Part shown: in pieces, positions 32,793-43,518 of the stretch
Numbering within the stretch: position 1 is the first letter of the stretch
Layout: the number at the start of each line of letters is the position of its first letter
Source: Hordeum vulgare subsp. vulgare
Taxonomy: Eukaryota; Streptophyta; Magnoliopsida; Poales; Poaceae
Reading direction: 5' to 3'
Length of the DNA: 64,000 bases
Assembly (NCBI RefSeq): GCF_904849725.1
Contig: NC_058522.1
Span: 198,011,986 to 198,075,985, forward strand
Made by a program: the position numbers and the translations under genes
The notes under the pieces: generated by a model
Told to the model about the DNA's origin: nothing
What the model saw: the letters and a program-made list of their open reading frames with translations, nothing else
Database searches by the model: none

Positions 32793-33940
32793 CGCTCCGA
32801 GTGCGCACTCAAAGTCGTAATCGGGGACTTAGCTGCGACCCAGAGTCGCCAAAGTAAAAACTCTCTCTCCGAGTGTGCACTGAAAGTCGCACTCGGGGAC
32901 TTAGCTGCGATCCAGAGTCGCCTAAGTAAAAACTCTCTCTCCGAGTGTGCACTCAAAGTCGCACTCGGGGACTTAGCTGCGACCCAGAGTCGCCTAAGTA
33001 AAAACTCTCTCTCCGAGCGTGCACTAAAAGTCGCACTCGGGGACTTAGCCGCGACCCAGAGTCGCCTAAGTAAAAACTCTCTCTCCGAGTGTGTACTAAA
33101 ATTCGGACTCGGGGACTTAGCTACGATCCAGAGTCGCCTAAGTAAAAAACTCTCTCTCTAAGTGTGCACTAAAAGCCACACTCGGGGACTTAGCTGCGAC
33201 CCAGAATCGCCTAAGTACAAACTCGCTCCGAGTGCGCACTAAAAGCCGCACTCGGGGACTTAGCTGCGACCCAGAATTTCCTAAGTACAAACTCACTCCG
33301 AGTGCGCGCTAAAAGCCGCACTCGGGGACTTAGCTACGATCCAGAATCGCCTAAGTAAAAAGCTTCCTTCGAGTGTATCCTCGAGATCCACTCCGAGGCT
33401 TAGCAGACCCTCATTGAGGCTCATGTGGATGTGAAGACAACTAACAACTACATGAGTAACAACTCGCTCCGCGTGCGAGCTTACAGCCGCACTCGGGGAC
33501 TTAGCTGCGACCCTGAATCGCCTAAGTACAAACTCGCTCCGAGTGCGCACTAAAAGCCGCACTCGGGGAGTTAGCTGCGATTCAAAATCGCCTAAGTAAA
33601 AAGCTTCCTTCGAGTGTATCCTCGAGATCCACTCGGAGGCTTAGCAGACCCTCGTTGAGGCTCATGTGGATGTGAAGACAACTAACAATTACATGAGTAA
33701 CAACTCGCTCCGAGTGCGAGCTTACAGCCGCACTCGAAGACTTAGCTGCGACCCAGAATCGCCTAAGTACAAACTCGCTCCGAGTGCGCACTAAAAGCCG
33801 CACTCGGGGACTTAGCTGCGATCCAGAATCGCCTAAGTAAAAAAGCTTCCTTCGAGTGTATCCTCGAGATCCACTCGGAGTCTTAGCAGACCCTCATTGA
33901 GGCTCATGTAGATGTGAAGACAACTGACAACTACATGCTC
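32793..33940. repeat. Tat 3' minisatellite (about 72-bp units) with a higher-order structure
   Basis: Roughly a dozen units share the core ACTCGGGGACTTAGCTGCGA followed by CCAGA(G/A)TCGCCTAAGTA. Unit spacing is close to 70-75 bp from 32820 to 33330. From about 33350 a longer block is interposed (AGCTTCCTTCGAGTGTATCC, GAGGCTCATGTGGATGTGAA) and recurs at about 33361, 33602 and 33844. This gives a higher-order repeat of roughly 240 bp made of the block plus two or so short units. Minus-strand frames here (33293-33562, 33582-33803) merely translate the repeat. Hypervariable 3' repeat arrays are known from Tat-lineage elements. Confidence 0.88.
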
Positions 33941-34197
33941 TGCATGTTTGCCATTGGCTTCACCAAGAAACGCCAAACAAAAACCACAAGCCAAAATCGT
34001 GTCAAAAAAACTTGGTGAAAGAAAAGCAAAATATTCGATTTGAATTCAAAGTTGGATCTACAATCAATCGGCTCGGTGTGGATCAAGCTTATCCACACCG
34101 AACCACAAATGTGAAAGCCAACAGCAGTGGCCGAAGTTTGATACAGATACCACTCGGCATACCGAGGTAAAGTTTTTCAAGCGTGAGGTAAAGTTTC

Positions 34198-37100
34198 TCA
34201 AGCGTCACCGGGACTGGCAGGCTCCACAAAGGTGTCAAGGTCGATCCCGTCTGTGATGCGAGTGGCTGTGTCAAGGAAGGTCTCCATGAAATCTTTGAAT
34301 CGAAGCTTCTTGGTGTGGGCGACCTGCAACATCTTGAGCTTTTCTTCGCCAGCTTCCTTGCAGTGCACTCGGACCAGAGATAGCGCCACGTCCGCACCAC
34401 AACGAGCGGCAGACTTCTTCCATGCCTGCACTCTGTTCGGGACGTCCTCCAACCGAGTCATCAACCCTTCTATTTTTTGCCGGGAATCGTCTTCGGGCCA
34501 CAGCTCCTTGTCGATCCGGCCGATGACTTCTCTCAGGCGGCCAATGAAAGGTCCCACTCTGCCAAGGCGAATATGCGCTCGGAGCAAGTCCCGATTAGCT
34601 TCGTCGCCGAGTGGAACGTTCGGAACAACCGACTGTTCAATGTCGGCTGCTTCAGCCTCAGCGTCGAGACAAAAATCTGCAAAGAAAAGACAAGAATAAA
34701 GTAAGCGCAGAATGAACTCCAAAGTCAAGAAGCACTCGGCAAAAAGCTTACCACCAAGCAGTGCAACCATCTTCCTTGCCCAGTCGCTGACGTACTGCTC
34801 TTGCGCCATGCACCGAGTGTTCATCAACTTCAGCTGACCCATCCATTCGGTTCTTTGGCTCTTCAATTTTTCAATTTCTGCTACCAATGCCTTGTTGATC
34901 TCCCGGGACTCCTCCAAAGACTTCTCTCGGTCCGCAAGAGCCCCCTTCACACCAGCCAGGTCATTCACAGCCGCCTCCAAGTCCGCAGCAAGGTGAATCT
35001 TCTCAGCCTTCAGAGCATTGTACGCGGATCCCATATCACAAGTCTTCTGCCAAATAAGCGCAAAGGGAAGATCAGACACATTTAACAAGGAAAACAATCA
35101 AAGCTCAAAGTTCTTTAGACCCCTGCCGACGCAAGCAATCGACAACAGTCTCGGGGACTACACCCAGTGGGTTCACTAAGAGTGACCCCACTGGCATGAA
35201 GCTCGAACAGGTCGACCCTATTGAGCTACATGACAAACAGACAAATCTATGAGACTACTATTACCCGACCTGAGTAACACTACTCTCGGGGACTACACCC
35301 AGTGGGTGCACTCGGAGTGCCCCCACTGGTACCATTCGGGCAGATCAGCTTTGATCTGTTCAGGTCACGGAAAATACATATAAAGACAACTGCGGGTGCA
35401 AGCACTCGATAGAAGTCTTGGGGACTACACCCACTTGGTTCACTCGGAGTGAACCCACTGCAAAAACATCCTACTGTATCCGAGTCTATCACTGAAACCC
35501 CCAGTGGGTAACAAGAGGAAAGTAAACACTTACTAGCGCACTTACTCGGGTATCGTCCCGGAGTTCCAAGCTTTTCTTGTACAAAGACACGATGGAGTCA
35601 TACGCTCCCTTGGCGTCACCCACCATCAACTCCACCTGCACCATGGCCTCCTTGGCGGCCCCCACCTGGTCTTCCGGGAGGTGTCGAGCGTCATATTGAA
35701 CGGTCAACGGACCCGGCACGACAGAAGAGTCCTTGGGCATCGCAAGCTCCGCTCCAGTCGGTTCCGCCGCGAGGGGCACCATCTCAGTCGGCGGCATCAT
35801 CTCGGTCAGCGTCACGTTCGTGGTGGGAGCAGCAGCAGATGGGACAACCTCAAGGATAGGCGCCAAAGCTGGCCCTGACCCCCTTTATTCGTCGTCCTCC
35901 AGATGAATCACCTCCGAAGGAAGCCTGACTGAACAACATGAAATTACATAAAAAGGACAAGATTAAAGACAACACTCGCGAAACAATAATACAAACTCTC
36001 GGAGTTGGGACAACGTACCTTGCTGGGATGTGGCAGCGTTATCCGTATACATGGGATCATCATCCTGGCACGGCAGAGAGGTGGCGGAGGTAGCAGCACT
36101 GTCGAGTAAAATCCACTCGACGGATAAGCTTGAGTTCAACTAGATACTGAAGGAAGATGGGAGAACAAGACACTTACGCTGAGGCGACTAGAACAGCGAT
36201 CCTCATCCGAGGCAAAGCTTCCTGAGGCTTGGGCCCGCTAGGTTTGGCCACCTTGGACGGCTGGTCCGTGGGCTCGGTAGCAGCGTCCCTATTCCTCTTC
36301 ACGCTCCGAGCACTCGGAGCTACGGGAGGAGCTGGCAGAGCACTCGGGGCCGCTGAAGGAGCCGGCGGAGCCGCATCGTGACGGTGCTTAGTTCGATGCT
36401 CTGATGGTGGAGGTGGCGAGCTCTGCTCCCCAACCTCCCCCTCCTCCTCTTCGGTTTCCTCCTGCGTCTCCCCACTGTCGGAGACGTACTCGGCGCTATC
36501 CACGCTGCCCTCCTGGCTTCCCTCCTCTTCCTCAGCTGGATTCTCGTTCGAGACGGCAGAATACCAGTTGGTCCACTCCTGCACCAAACACAATCGGTAG
36601 CGTCAGACGTCAGGCGGCGGTACAAGAAAAGCGATAAATCTAAGAAGATTGAAAGCACTCGACATGATGTACCCACCTCATTCGGAGGAGGATTATCGGC
36701 GCGGAAGGGCTTCACCCGTCGGGCTCCTTGGGGGTTGTCGCATGCGCCTGTGATGCCGCAGACCCACGCCGTCACGGTCTCCCCGGTCACGCATTCTGGA
36801 TGAGTCCGAGTGGAATCCTCGGGCCCCACGTAGTGCCACATGGCGTGGTGTCGGGCTTGCAGCGGCTCGATGCGCCGACCCAGAAAAGTCTCCAGCAAGT
36901 CCGTGCCGGTGACTCCCTTGCGGACGATGGCTATCAGCGCGTCAACCAGAGGTTGGATCTGGATCTTTTCCCCCTTTGAGAGCGCAAGTTGCCTGGGAGG
37001 GGCCGGACGGTCTAGGCTAAAAGGTGGCAACCCAGTCAAAGCATTCGGACAAGCAATGTCCTGGCAATAGAACCAGGTCGATTGCCAGCTGCTAACTGAC

Positions 37101-37658
37101 TCGGACAACTGGAGAGGGGGGTAGCTACTCTTTGTTTTCTTCTGGAAGCCCAAGCCCCCGCAGAGCTAGAGGAGATGGGTCTTATCGTCCGACTGGCTAA
37201 GCTTTTTGACGGATTGGGACCTAGCGGAGAAGACGTACTTAAAGAGCCCCCAGTGGGGGGGGACATCCGATAAAGCACTACCAAAGGGTGACGAATGTGG
37301 CGAGGTGGGCTATCGCGTTCGGAGGAAAATGATGGAGCTGCGCCCCGAAGTAATTCTTGATACCTCGGAAGAAGGGGTGGGGAGGCAAGGAGAACCCCCT
37401 GTACACATGGCTGAGCAGCAGAACGCGCTCCCCCTCCTTCGGTGCCGGCTCCGTCTCCCCCTCCGGCAGCCTCCACGACTTGTTGGCGATCATGTCGTGC
37501 TCCACCAACTCCAGCAAGTCGTCCGCCACCACCGTGGAGGGGAGGAAATCCCCCTGGATCCAACCCGCCGGCAGAGCCCGCTGTCGCCGCTGAGCAGGGG
37601 CCGTCCCCTTCTTCTTCTTCTTCTGCGACTCGAGTTTGCTGGTCTGCCCCTTCGTCAT
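34198..37658 (-). pseudogene. Tat antisense ORF, probably spliced, domain of gypsy-type transposon proteins
   Basis: The coding trail runs opposite to gag-pol, starting near the 3' LTR (MTKGQTSKLESQKKKKKGTA at 37658). Exon-like frames: 37658-37278 (DDLLELVEHDMIANKSWRLP, HPFFRGIKNYFGAQLHHFPP), 37153-36650 (STWFYCQDIACPNALTGLPP, FLGRRIEPLQARHHAMWHYV), 36593-36174 (acidic then proline/alanine-rich disorder), 35866-35489, and 35097-34198 (long coiled coil, AYNALKAEKIHLAADLEAAV). This is the plant protein family annotated as putative gypsy-type transposon and found as an antisense ORF in Grande/Cinful-like elements. Function unknown. A frameshift or stop near 37160-37290 suggests decay. The gaps between frames contain direct repeats and may be introns. 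Confidence 0.75.
35138..35465. repeat. Three direct repeats in putative introns of the antisense ORF
   Basis: GGGGACTACACCCAGTGGGT and the following (T/G)CACTCGGAGTG-CCCACTGG pattern recur at about 35142, 35286 and 35419, spaced roughly 130-145 bp. They lie between two coding-like blocks of the antisense ORF. The GGGGACT core also occurs in the minisatellite and in the polypurine tract. Confidence 0.75.
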
Positions 37659-38164
37659 GGCGAAGGCAACAGATCCGCAGAGGAGGAGAGGAAGGAGGAG
37701 GCTACGGGGGCGCAAGGAGTTGCGGGAGCAGCGAGGTTAAAGCAAGGAAGAAGTGCAGCGCAACAAGATATCCCCGCCGGAAGGGCTTAAATAAGTTTCC
37801 GACTGAGTCACTAACAGGTGGCCCCGAAATCTTATCCCCCCGACCGGCTGCTGCGATGTTAGTGGGGAAGATAAAGGTGCGGTAATCGAGGCGGCAGAAA
37901 CTACTCGATGGCGATGTCGTCATCCCCGCTGAGCGCGCGGCAACCGAAATTTGAGGATCCCGGAAAATCCGCCGTTGTCAGTTTGACCGGTCACGTTGAA
38001 AGATTCCACGAAAGCACTCGGTCCCTGACGATTCGTTTCACTGGTATATTCACTCGGATCACTGGTTGAAAGGATAAAATGGAACGAGGCAAACAACGCC
38101 AAAGTCAAATCCAAACCAGTCGGATCCGTAATCCAGGCATCACTTCATCGTTCCAACCCTGATC

Positions 38165-38178
38165 CATTCGGGGACTAA
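38165..38178 (+). other. Tat element polypurine tract
   Basis: The bases CATTCGGGGACTAA precede the TG of the 3' LTR; the CGGGGA core serves as the likely plus-strand primer. The tract is short and interrupted by pyrimidines, as also seen beside the Tat-like LTR at 60609-61647 (CTTCGGGGACTA on the minus strand). Confidence 0.65.
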
Positions 38179-38711
38179 TGATGGGGTTATAGTCCCAGGG
38201 TAGGGTCATAGGCCTGCCCTATAGGTCCTACCCAAGGACCACCCTTCATAGAGGACAAGGCCCTTTGACAGTTCCGACTGAACTAAGGACTCCCCCATCA
38301 TCCAGTCGGTGACGACCACTCGGAGCGTATTTAACGTACCGACTGGATCCCACTCTGTACATCGTAACCTCCCAGGAGGGCAACGGTCATACGTTTCCAT
38401 ACACCATTATTAACATTTAAGGCATACGTTACCTGTAACATAGGCATTTATTCGCCACTATTCTACCCCTATCCACCGGGCCATTATGAAGGGCAGCGCA
38501 CTCTATATAAGCCGCCCTTCCCCACTGGTACAGGGGTTGGCATTTACTGTAATCCTATATTCCACTTGACACTAAGCTCCCAAGAGCACTTAGACGTAGG
38601 GCTTTTACCTCCATCGTAGAGGGGCCTGAACTCATACATCCTCACCGTAGCTAAGGCTCTGCCCATCCTTTCGTACCCTACACATCTACTGTCAGACTTA
38701 TACCCACGACA
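38179..38711 (+). mobile_element. Tat element 3' LTR
   Basis: A 533-bp LTR with TGATGGGGTTATAGTCCC at its start and CCCACGACA at its end. It has a better TATA box (TATATAA at 38504-38510) than the 5' copy (TCTATAA). It differs from the 5' LTR by scattered substitutions and by lacking the 173-bp duplication. Confidence 0.9.
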
Positions 38712-39389
38712 CTTACCTTCATCCAGCTCCCAATCTTCAGAGTTTCCTTTGATTCTCTCCAATAAATTCCACTTGTGATCAATATCCTTCTTCATAAAAT
38801 AACCGGTACAAGAAGTGTCAAGCATGGTACGATCTTCATGAGAAAGCCGAGCATAAAAGTTTTGAGTGATGATTTCTCTCGAGAGCTCATGACTGGGGCA
38901 TGAATATAGCATTGATTTAAGCCTCCCCCAAGGTTGATCTATGCTTTCCCTGTCATGAGGCCAAAAGTTATAAATAAAGTTCTGATCACGATGTACTAAA
39001 TGCATAGGATAGAACTTTTGATGAAATTCCAATTTCAACCAATTGTAGCCCCATGATCCTGTATCATCACATAGCCTATACCATGTCAATGCCTTATCCT
39101 TCAAAGATAAAGGAAAGACTTTCTTATTTACCTCATCCTCGGGCAAACATGCAAGCTTAAATAAACCACAAACTTCATCTACATAGATTAGATGCAAGTC
39201 TGGATGTGAAGATCCATCTCCTGTAAAAGGATTAGCCAGCAGTTTCTCAAGCATACCCAAAGGAATTTCATAAAAGATATTTTCAGTAGGTACCTCAGGT
39301 TGAGGAGCAACTCCTCGTGCTTCCGTTCGTGGTGAATATACCCCGAAAAAACTCCTCAAAGGAATAGTTTCCATAGTGACAAGTGACAA
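38712..39389 (-). pseudogene. Athila-2 gag, N-terminal part
   Basis: The frame starts near the primer-binding site (Met at 39389, with another five codons later) and encodes the retrotransposon gag core: LHLIYVDEVCGLFKLACLPE, SLKDKALTWYRLCDD, LKLEFHQKFYP, LKSMLYSCPSHELSREIITQ. The frame is cut at 38711 by the Tat 3' LTR. Codons beyond that point (to 38544) are Tat LTR sequence and should not be counted. The gag frame continues on the other side of the insertion at 26054. Confidence 0.87.
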
Positions 39390-39453
39390 TAAATTTCAGC
39401 ACAGTATAAAAATGTTTCCTTACCAATTTCCACTTACCAAAGGCGCTTCACTA

Positions 39454-39469
39454 CCCGGCAACGGCACCA
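39454..39469 (-). other. Athila-2 primer-binding site
   Basis: Minus strand TGGTGCCGTTGCCGGG, the tRNA-Asp-type site usual for Athila elements (consensus TGGCGCCGTTGCC), lies 11 bases from the end of the 5' LTR. It fixes the LTR at 39481-41004 as the 5' copy. Confidence 0.85.
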
Positions 39470-39480
39470 GAAAAGAGTCT

Positions 39481-41004
39481 TGATGACCCACAACTATAGG
39501 GGATCAATCGTAGTCCTTTCGATAAGTAAGAGTGTCGAACCCAACGAGGAGCAGAAGGCTCTCATAAATGGATTTCAGCAAGGTAATAACTGCAAGCACT
39601 GAAAGTAGCGGTAACAAGTGATTGTGTAGCGAGGTGAAACGTAGCAAGCAAAGAGTAACAAGTAACAAGTAGTAGCAACGGTGCAGCAAGTGGCTCAATC
39701 TCTTTTTTAGCAAGGGACAAGCCTAAACAAAGTCTTATAGGAGGAAAAACGCTCCTGAGAACACACGGGAATTTCTGTCATGCTAGTTTCATCAAATTCA
39801 TATGATTCGCGTTCGTTACTTTGATAGTTTGATATGTGGGTGGACCGACGCTTGGGTAATACCCTTACTTGGCAAGCATCCCACTTATGATTAACCTCTC
39901 TCGCAAGCATCCGCAACTACAAAATAAGAATTAAGACAACGTCTAACCATAGCATTAAACTAGTGGATCCAAATCAGCCACTCACGAAGCAACGCATAGA
40001 CTGGGGTTTAAGCTTCTGTCACTCCAGCAACCCATCATCTAGTTACTACTTCCCAATGCCTTCCTCTAGGACCAAATATGGTGAAGTGTTATGTAGTCGA
40101 TGTTCACATAACACCACTAGAATAAAAACAACATACAAGATATCAAAATACCGAACGAATATCAAATTCACATGACTATTATCAACATGACTTATCCCAT
40201 GTCCTCAGGAATAAAAGTAACTACTCACAAAGCATAATCATAATCATGATCAGAGGTGTAATGAATAGCATCAAGGATCTGAACATAAACTCTTCGACCA
40301 AGTAATCCAACTAGCATCAACTACAAAGAGTAATCAAGACTACTAGCAACCTTACAAGTACCAATCGGAGTTGCGAGACGACGATTGGTTACAAGAGATG
40401 AACTAGGGATTGGAGAGGAGATGGTGCTGATGAAGATGTTGATGAAGATGCCTCCCCTCCGACGAGAGGAGTGTTGGTGATGACGATGGCCAAGATTTCC
40501 CCCTCCGGGAGGGAAGTTCCCCGGAAGGATCGTCCTGCCGGAGCTCTAGATTGGATCTGCTCAAGTTCCGCCTCGTGGCGGCGGCGAAACCACGAAAAAG
40601 CTCCCTACTGATTTTTCCAGACCAAAACCCTTCATATAGAAAAAGAGGGGGGCTAGTGGGCCGTCAGGCAGCCCACAAGCTTGCCCTAAGCCACCAGGGG
40701 GTGGTGGCGGAGTGGGGGCTTGTGGAGCCCTGGTGGCCCCCCTCCGGTAGTTCTTTCGCCCAGTATTTTTTATATAATTCAGAAAAATTCCACGTAACTT
40801 TTCAGGTCATTTGGAGATGTGTAGAATAGTGGACTAGGATTTGCTCCTTTTCCAGTCCAGAATTCCAGCTGCCTGAATTCTCCCTCTTCAAATAAACCTT
40901 GCAAAATAAGAGAGAAAAGGCATAAATATGGTACTACAAGTAAGATAACAGCCCAAAAAGCAATAAATATCAACATGAAAGCATGATGCAAAATGGACGT
41001 ATCA
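39481..41004 (-). mobile_element. Athila-2 5' LTR
   Basis: A 1,524-bp LTR, minus strand TGATACGTCCATTTTGC (41004) to GTGGGTCATCA (39481). It is highly similar to 18210-19713 along its length. It is followed outside by the AGCAC duplication at 41005-41009. Frames inside it have no recognised domain. Confidence 0.9.
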
Positions 41005-42920
41005 AGCACCACCGACTTCTATAGCAACAACTTTGGATATTGAAGTGACAAAGGACAACCCACTTTCTCCAAATCCAAAACTCGACGCTTAGCTCGCCTA
41101 AATGTGTCCCTGGAGGAGCTTAAAAGGCATCAAGACCCCAACCAAGGAAACTAACATGGTGGTCAGCCCGCTAAGGGAACCAGGTCAATGGCCAATGCGC
41201 CATCTGTTTTGCGGCTGCAGGATCAACGACAACCTCTTTCTATACTTCTTCGGTAACTGGTTCTACCAATTACTGGATCAACGAATCACTAACCGATTAG
41301 CTCAAACACGAGAAGAGGCAGAGTCTAAAATAAACAAGGATGATGACTGACAATGATTAGTAATAACCATGTATTGCATGCAGTAATAACAGTATTGACT
41401 ACAATAATAACCATGTATTCAAAAATTAAGAAATACTGGCATTTTTCCCTCTGGTTTATGCTTATTTGGTATTCCAATTTTCTGCCCTTCCCCGATCCCT
41501 CACTCAGGAAACCAATCACCTACAAATTGCATCCGGACAACTAGGTTGGTGACATTTTGCAAACCCAAACTAACGAATTGGCTCGGGGCTCCAAACCAAA
41601 AGATCATGTCATGATGCCAATGATTTTAAATTAACATTGCAAACAATTCAGCTCAACCAATGAACTCGATTCCCATTCAGAGAAACATATCTGCAAGCCA
41701 ATGATGATGGTGATTTCACGCACGGTAGTGATGCAAATTTCTAGCCAATATTCACCAAAAATTAGGGTTGAGGAGAATAGTCAAATCTGAACATCTATGA
41801 ACCAAGAGTTGGCACAACATAATTATACTACTAGTACTCCTTATATTGACAAGTATAAGTCATGCACAACTGATTCACTACGTTGGAGTCTCCGTGATTA
41901 GTAAAACTTGTACTGCCGTAGCTCATACACACTTTCCTGGTTCAGTTCGGCGGATCTATGCAAACACTGACAAAGTTGCAAGGAATGCTTCCTCTGGCAA
42001 TCTAGCAGAACCGACAAACTCAGATAACCGACATACGTTTGGGAACGAAAAGAACAGTGTGAATATGAGACAAACTGGGTATCCACTGTTTGGCGGGAGA
42101 GAGGAGGTAGGAAGGATGTCAGACAAGCAGAACCACCAAGACGAGTAAGCAACAACAGTAGTTGTCGAAGAATAGTTGATTAAAGGATCAGTACATCAAT
42201 TGTGCTCAGGAAAAGATAATGATCTCCGAAGAAATTGTTTGCTTCAAACTGAAGAACCGCAACATCTGTGGGTTTCAATATATCTGCTCAAGTACATCAG
42301 TATTGGCTTCTAATAAAATTCGGCTAGGGCATGTCAATCAATGTCAAATCTATTGAATACTAAGATGGGTTTGGACACTACTAGCAGAGAGATAAGTTGA
42401 GCACTACCATTGCCATTGCTTGCAGAGAGATAAGCAGAGCCAAGAGCAGCCTAGGACGAGGAGGTGATCTTGCTGACGGCCCAGGTGCGCTCAGAGATGG
42501 CTTGCTTGGTGATCTTGCTGGGAGGACGATGTTGCAGCCATGGTTGCGGGGTGGAAGAAACCTATATGACGATGGGAAAGGGGGAGAGGTTACACAAGGG
42601 GAGATGAGGACTTAGAGCCGGGGGTATGTTGAAGGAGGTACATCGGTGTCAAGGTGGCGGGCGGCGGCGTCTTGAGCATGAGTCAGACGGCAGCGACGTG
42701 TTGAGCGGGCGGCAGCGTCGTCGTCGTCTCGTTCGAATCCTCGAGTCCCTCCTCGATGGTTGAAAACCGTGTGGAAAAGGGGTATCAGAGGGGGCTCGGG
42801 AGGGTTGTGTTGTGGAATCCTCTCGCATCAAATGGGCAGCCGAGGATTTGTGCGGTTTCCTCGGTCATGCAAGGTATATCCCCTCGAAACCACCCCAATC
42901 CTCCTGTACCAAACGAGGCC
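41005..42920. other. Right arm of the Harbinger-like element, non-coding
   Basis: About 1.9 kb with no recognisable transposase. It begins with the AGCAC duplication and ends with the G/C-rich right terminal repeat. A short local repeat of TAATAACCATGTATT occurs at 41365 and 41405. The part from about 42380 to 42800 is GC-rich with low-complexity frames on both strands (such as 42397-42615) that have no homology I recognise. Confidence 0.55.
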
Positions 42921-42923
42921 TAA
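42921..42923. repeat. TAA target duplication of Harbinger-like element, right
   Basis: Matches 17233-17235. LINE-B coding sequence resumes directly after it. Confidence 0.75.
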
Positions 42924-43518
42924 GGAAGAAATATGTGGGTTCCAAGGCGCTATCCTAATTATACTAGAAGCCCTGGAATTCCCACATTTGTATAGAACTA
43001 ATGGCTATGAACAAATATTTGTTCCGCTATGGATCCTTCGCGATAAAGGACGACTCGGAAATGAGGTTCTGGGAGGACAACTGGCTAGGAAATGCCCCAT
43101 TCCGGAAACAATATCCGGCTTTGTAGAACATTGTGCACCAGAAGGGTGATACTATCACCATAGTAATGGAATCCTTACCGCAAAATGTGACATTCAGAAG
43201 AGATTTAATTGGACCCAGACTCCATTCGTGGAACATCCTGCTACAGCGATTGTCCACGGTGCAATTGTCCTTTGGGTCTGACACCTTTTGATGGGACCTC
43301 CATGGGAATGGACAATTTTCGATGGAGTCTATGTATAGAGCGTTAATCCAGTCTGATGTCTTAGTTAATAATAACAAGAAGATCTCGAAGATGAAGATTC
43401 CTCTTAAGAATAAAATCTTTGCATGGTATCATCGCCATGGATTCATTCTTACTAAAGATACCCTTATTAAGAGGAATTGGCATGGAAGTCCGCAATGTGT
43501 CTTTGTCATCATGAGGAG
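42924..43518 (+). pseudogene. LINE-B, second segment (RT C-terminal region)
   Basis: The LINE-B frame interrupted at 17235 continues here. With occasional stops it reads through words typical of the plant LINE C-terminal region: a WEDNWLGN-type segment (near 43070), FRRDLIGPRLHSWN-like sequence and MKIPLKNKIFAWYHRHGFIL at 43391-43450. NWHGSPQC, the start of the zinc-binding knuckle, follows. It ends at AGGAG 43514-43518, the target duplication of the solo LTR. Several in-frame stops show that it is dead. Confidence 0.82.
43514..43518. repeat. AGGAG target duplication of solo LTR, left
   Basis: AGGAG is repeated at 44922-44926; the LINE-B zinc-knuckle coding sequence reads on after the second copy. 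Confidence 0.8.

Larger units (their letters stand above)
26055..38711 (+). mobile_element. Tat-lineage gypsy retrotransposon inserted in Athila-2 gag
   Basis: A 12.7-kb plus-strand element with similar LTRs (26055-26759 and 38179-38711), a primer-binding site (TTGGCGCCCACCGTGGGG), gag, protease, RT, RNase H, integrase, a minisatellite and a long antisense ORF, ending in a polypurine tract. This arrangement, including the antisense ORF and the extra RNase H-like domain, is characteristic of the plant Tat lineage (Grande, Cinful and RIRE2 are relatives). It lies in Athila-2 gag with a 4/5 target duplication. Gag-pol contains at least four stops plus frameshifts, so it is not autonomous. Confidence 0.92.
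18210..41004 (-). mobile_element. Athila-2: complete Athila-lineage gypsy element with a nested Tat element
   Basis: Minus-strand element with two similar LTRs (39481-41004 is 5'; 18210-19713 is 3'), a tRNA-Asp-type primer-binding site (39454-39469), a polypurine tract (19714-19724) and an AGCAC target duplication. It is about 10.1 kb once the Tat insertion (26055-38711) is discounted. Gag, protease, RT, RNase H, integrase and a 3' accessory ORF are in Athila order. The LTRs belong to the TGATACGTC...GGGTCATCA type frequent in wheat (Sabrina/WHAM/Fatima-like); I cannot fix the family name. Pol has several stops or frameshifts. Confidence 0.92.
17236..42920. mobile_element. PIF/Harbinger-like DNA element, non-autonomous, expanded by nested insertions
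   Basis: The left end (GGCATTGTTTGTTATAGGGG) and the reverse complement of the right end (GGCCTCGTTTGGTACAGGAG) form imperfect terminal inverted repeats extending about 45-50 bp (further G-rich GGATT, TTTC and AGGGGAT words line up). A TAA duplication is present at both sides. GGCC-GTTTGG termini with TWA duplications are the signature of the PIF/Harbinger superfamily. Without the Athila-2 insertion (18210-41004) the element is about 2.9 kb. No transposase or Myb-like ORF is recognisable in its remaining sequence (17236-18209 and 41005-42920), so it was probably mobilised in trans. Confidence 0.7.

Noticed and set aside
33293..33803. Two similar small proteins encoded on the minus strand
   Set aside because: Both are translations of the minisatellite units; their similarity reflects the DNA repeat.
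32793..33940. CRISPR-like regularly spaced repeats
   Set aside because: The repeats are contiguous variants without unique spacers and lie inside a plant retrotransposon.
41355..41425. Two copies of TAATAACCATGTATT close together
   Set aside because: A short AT-rich local repeat without flanking structure; too little to call a feature of interest.
42397..42831. Possible small genes in the right arm of the Harbinger-like element
   Set aside because: GC-rich low-complexity frames on both strands; no transposase, Myb or other motif recognised.
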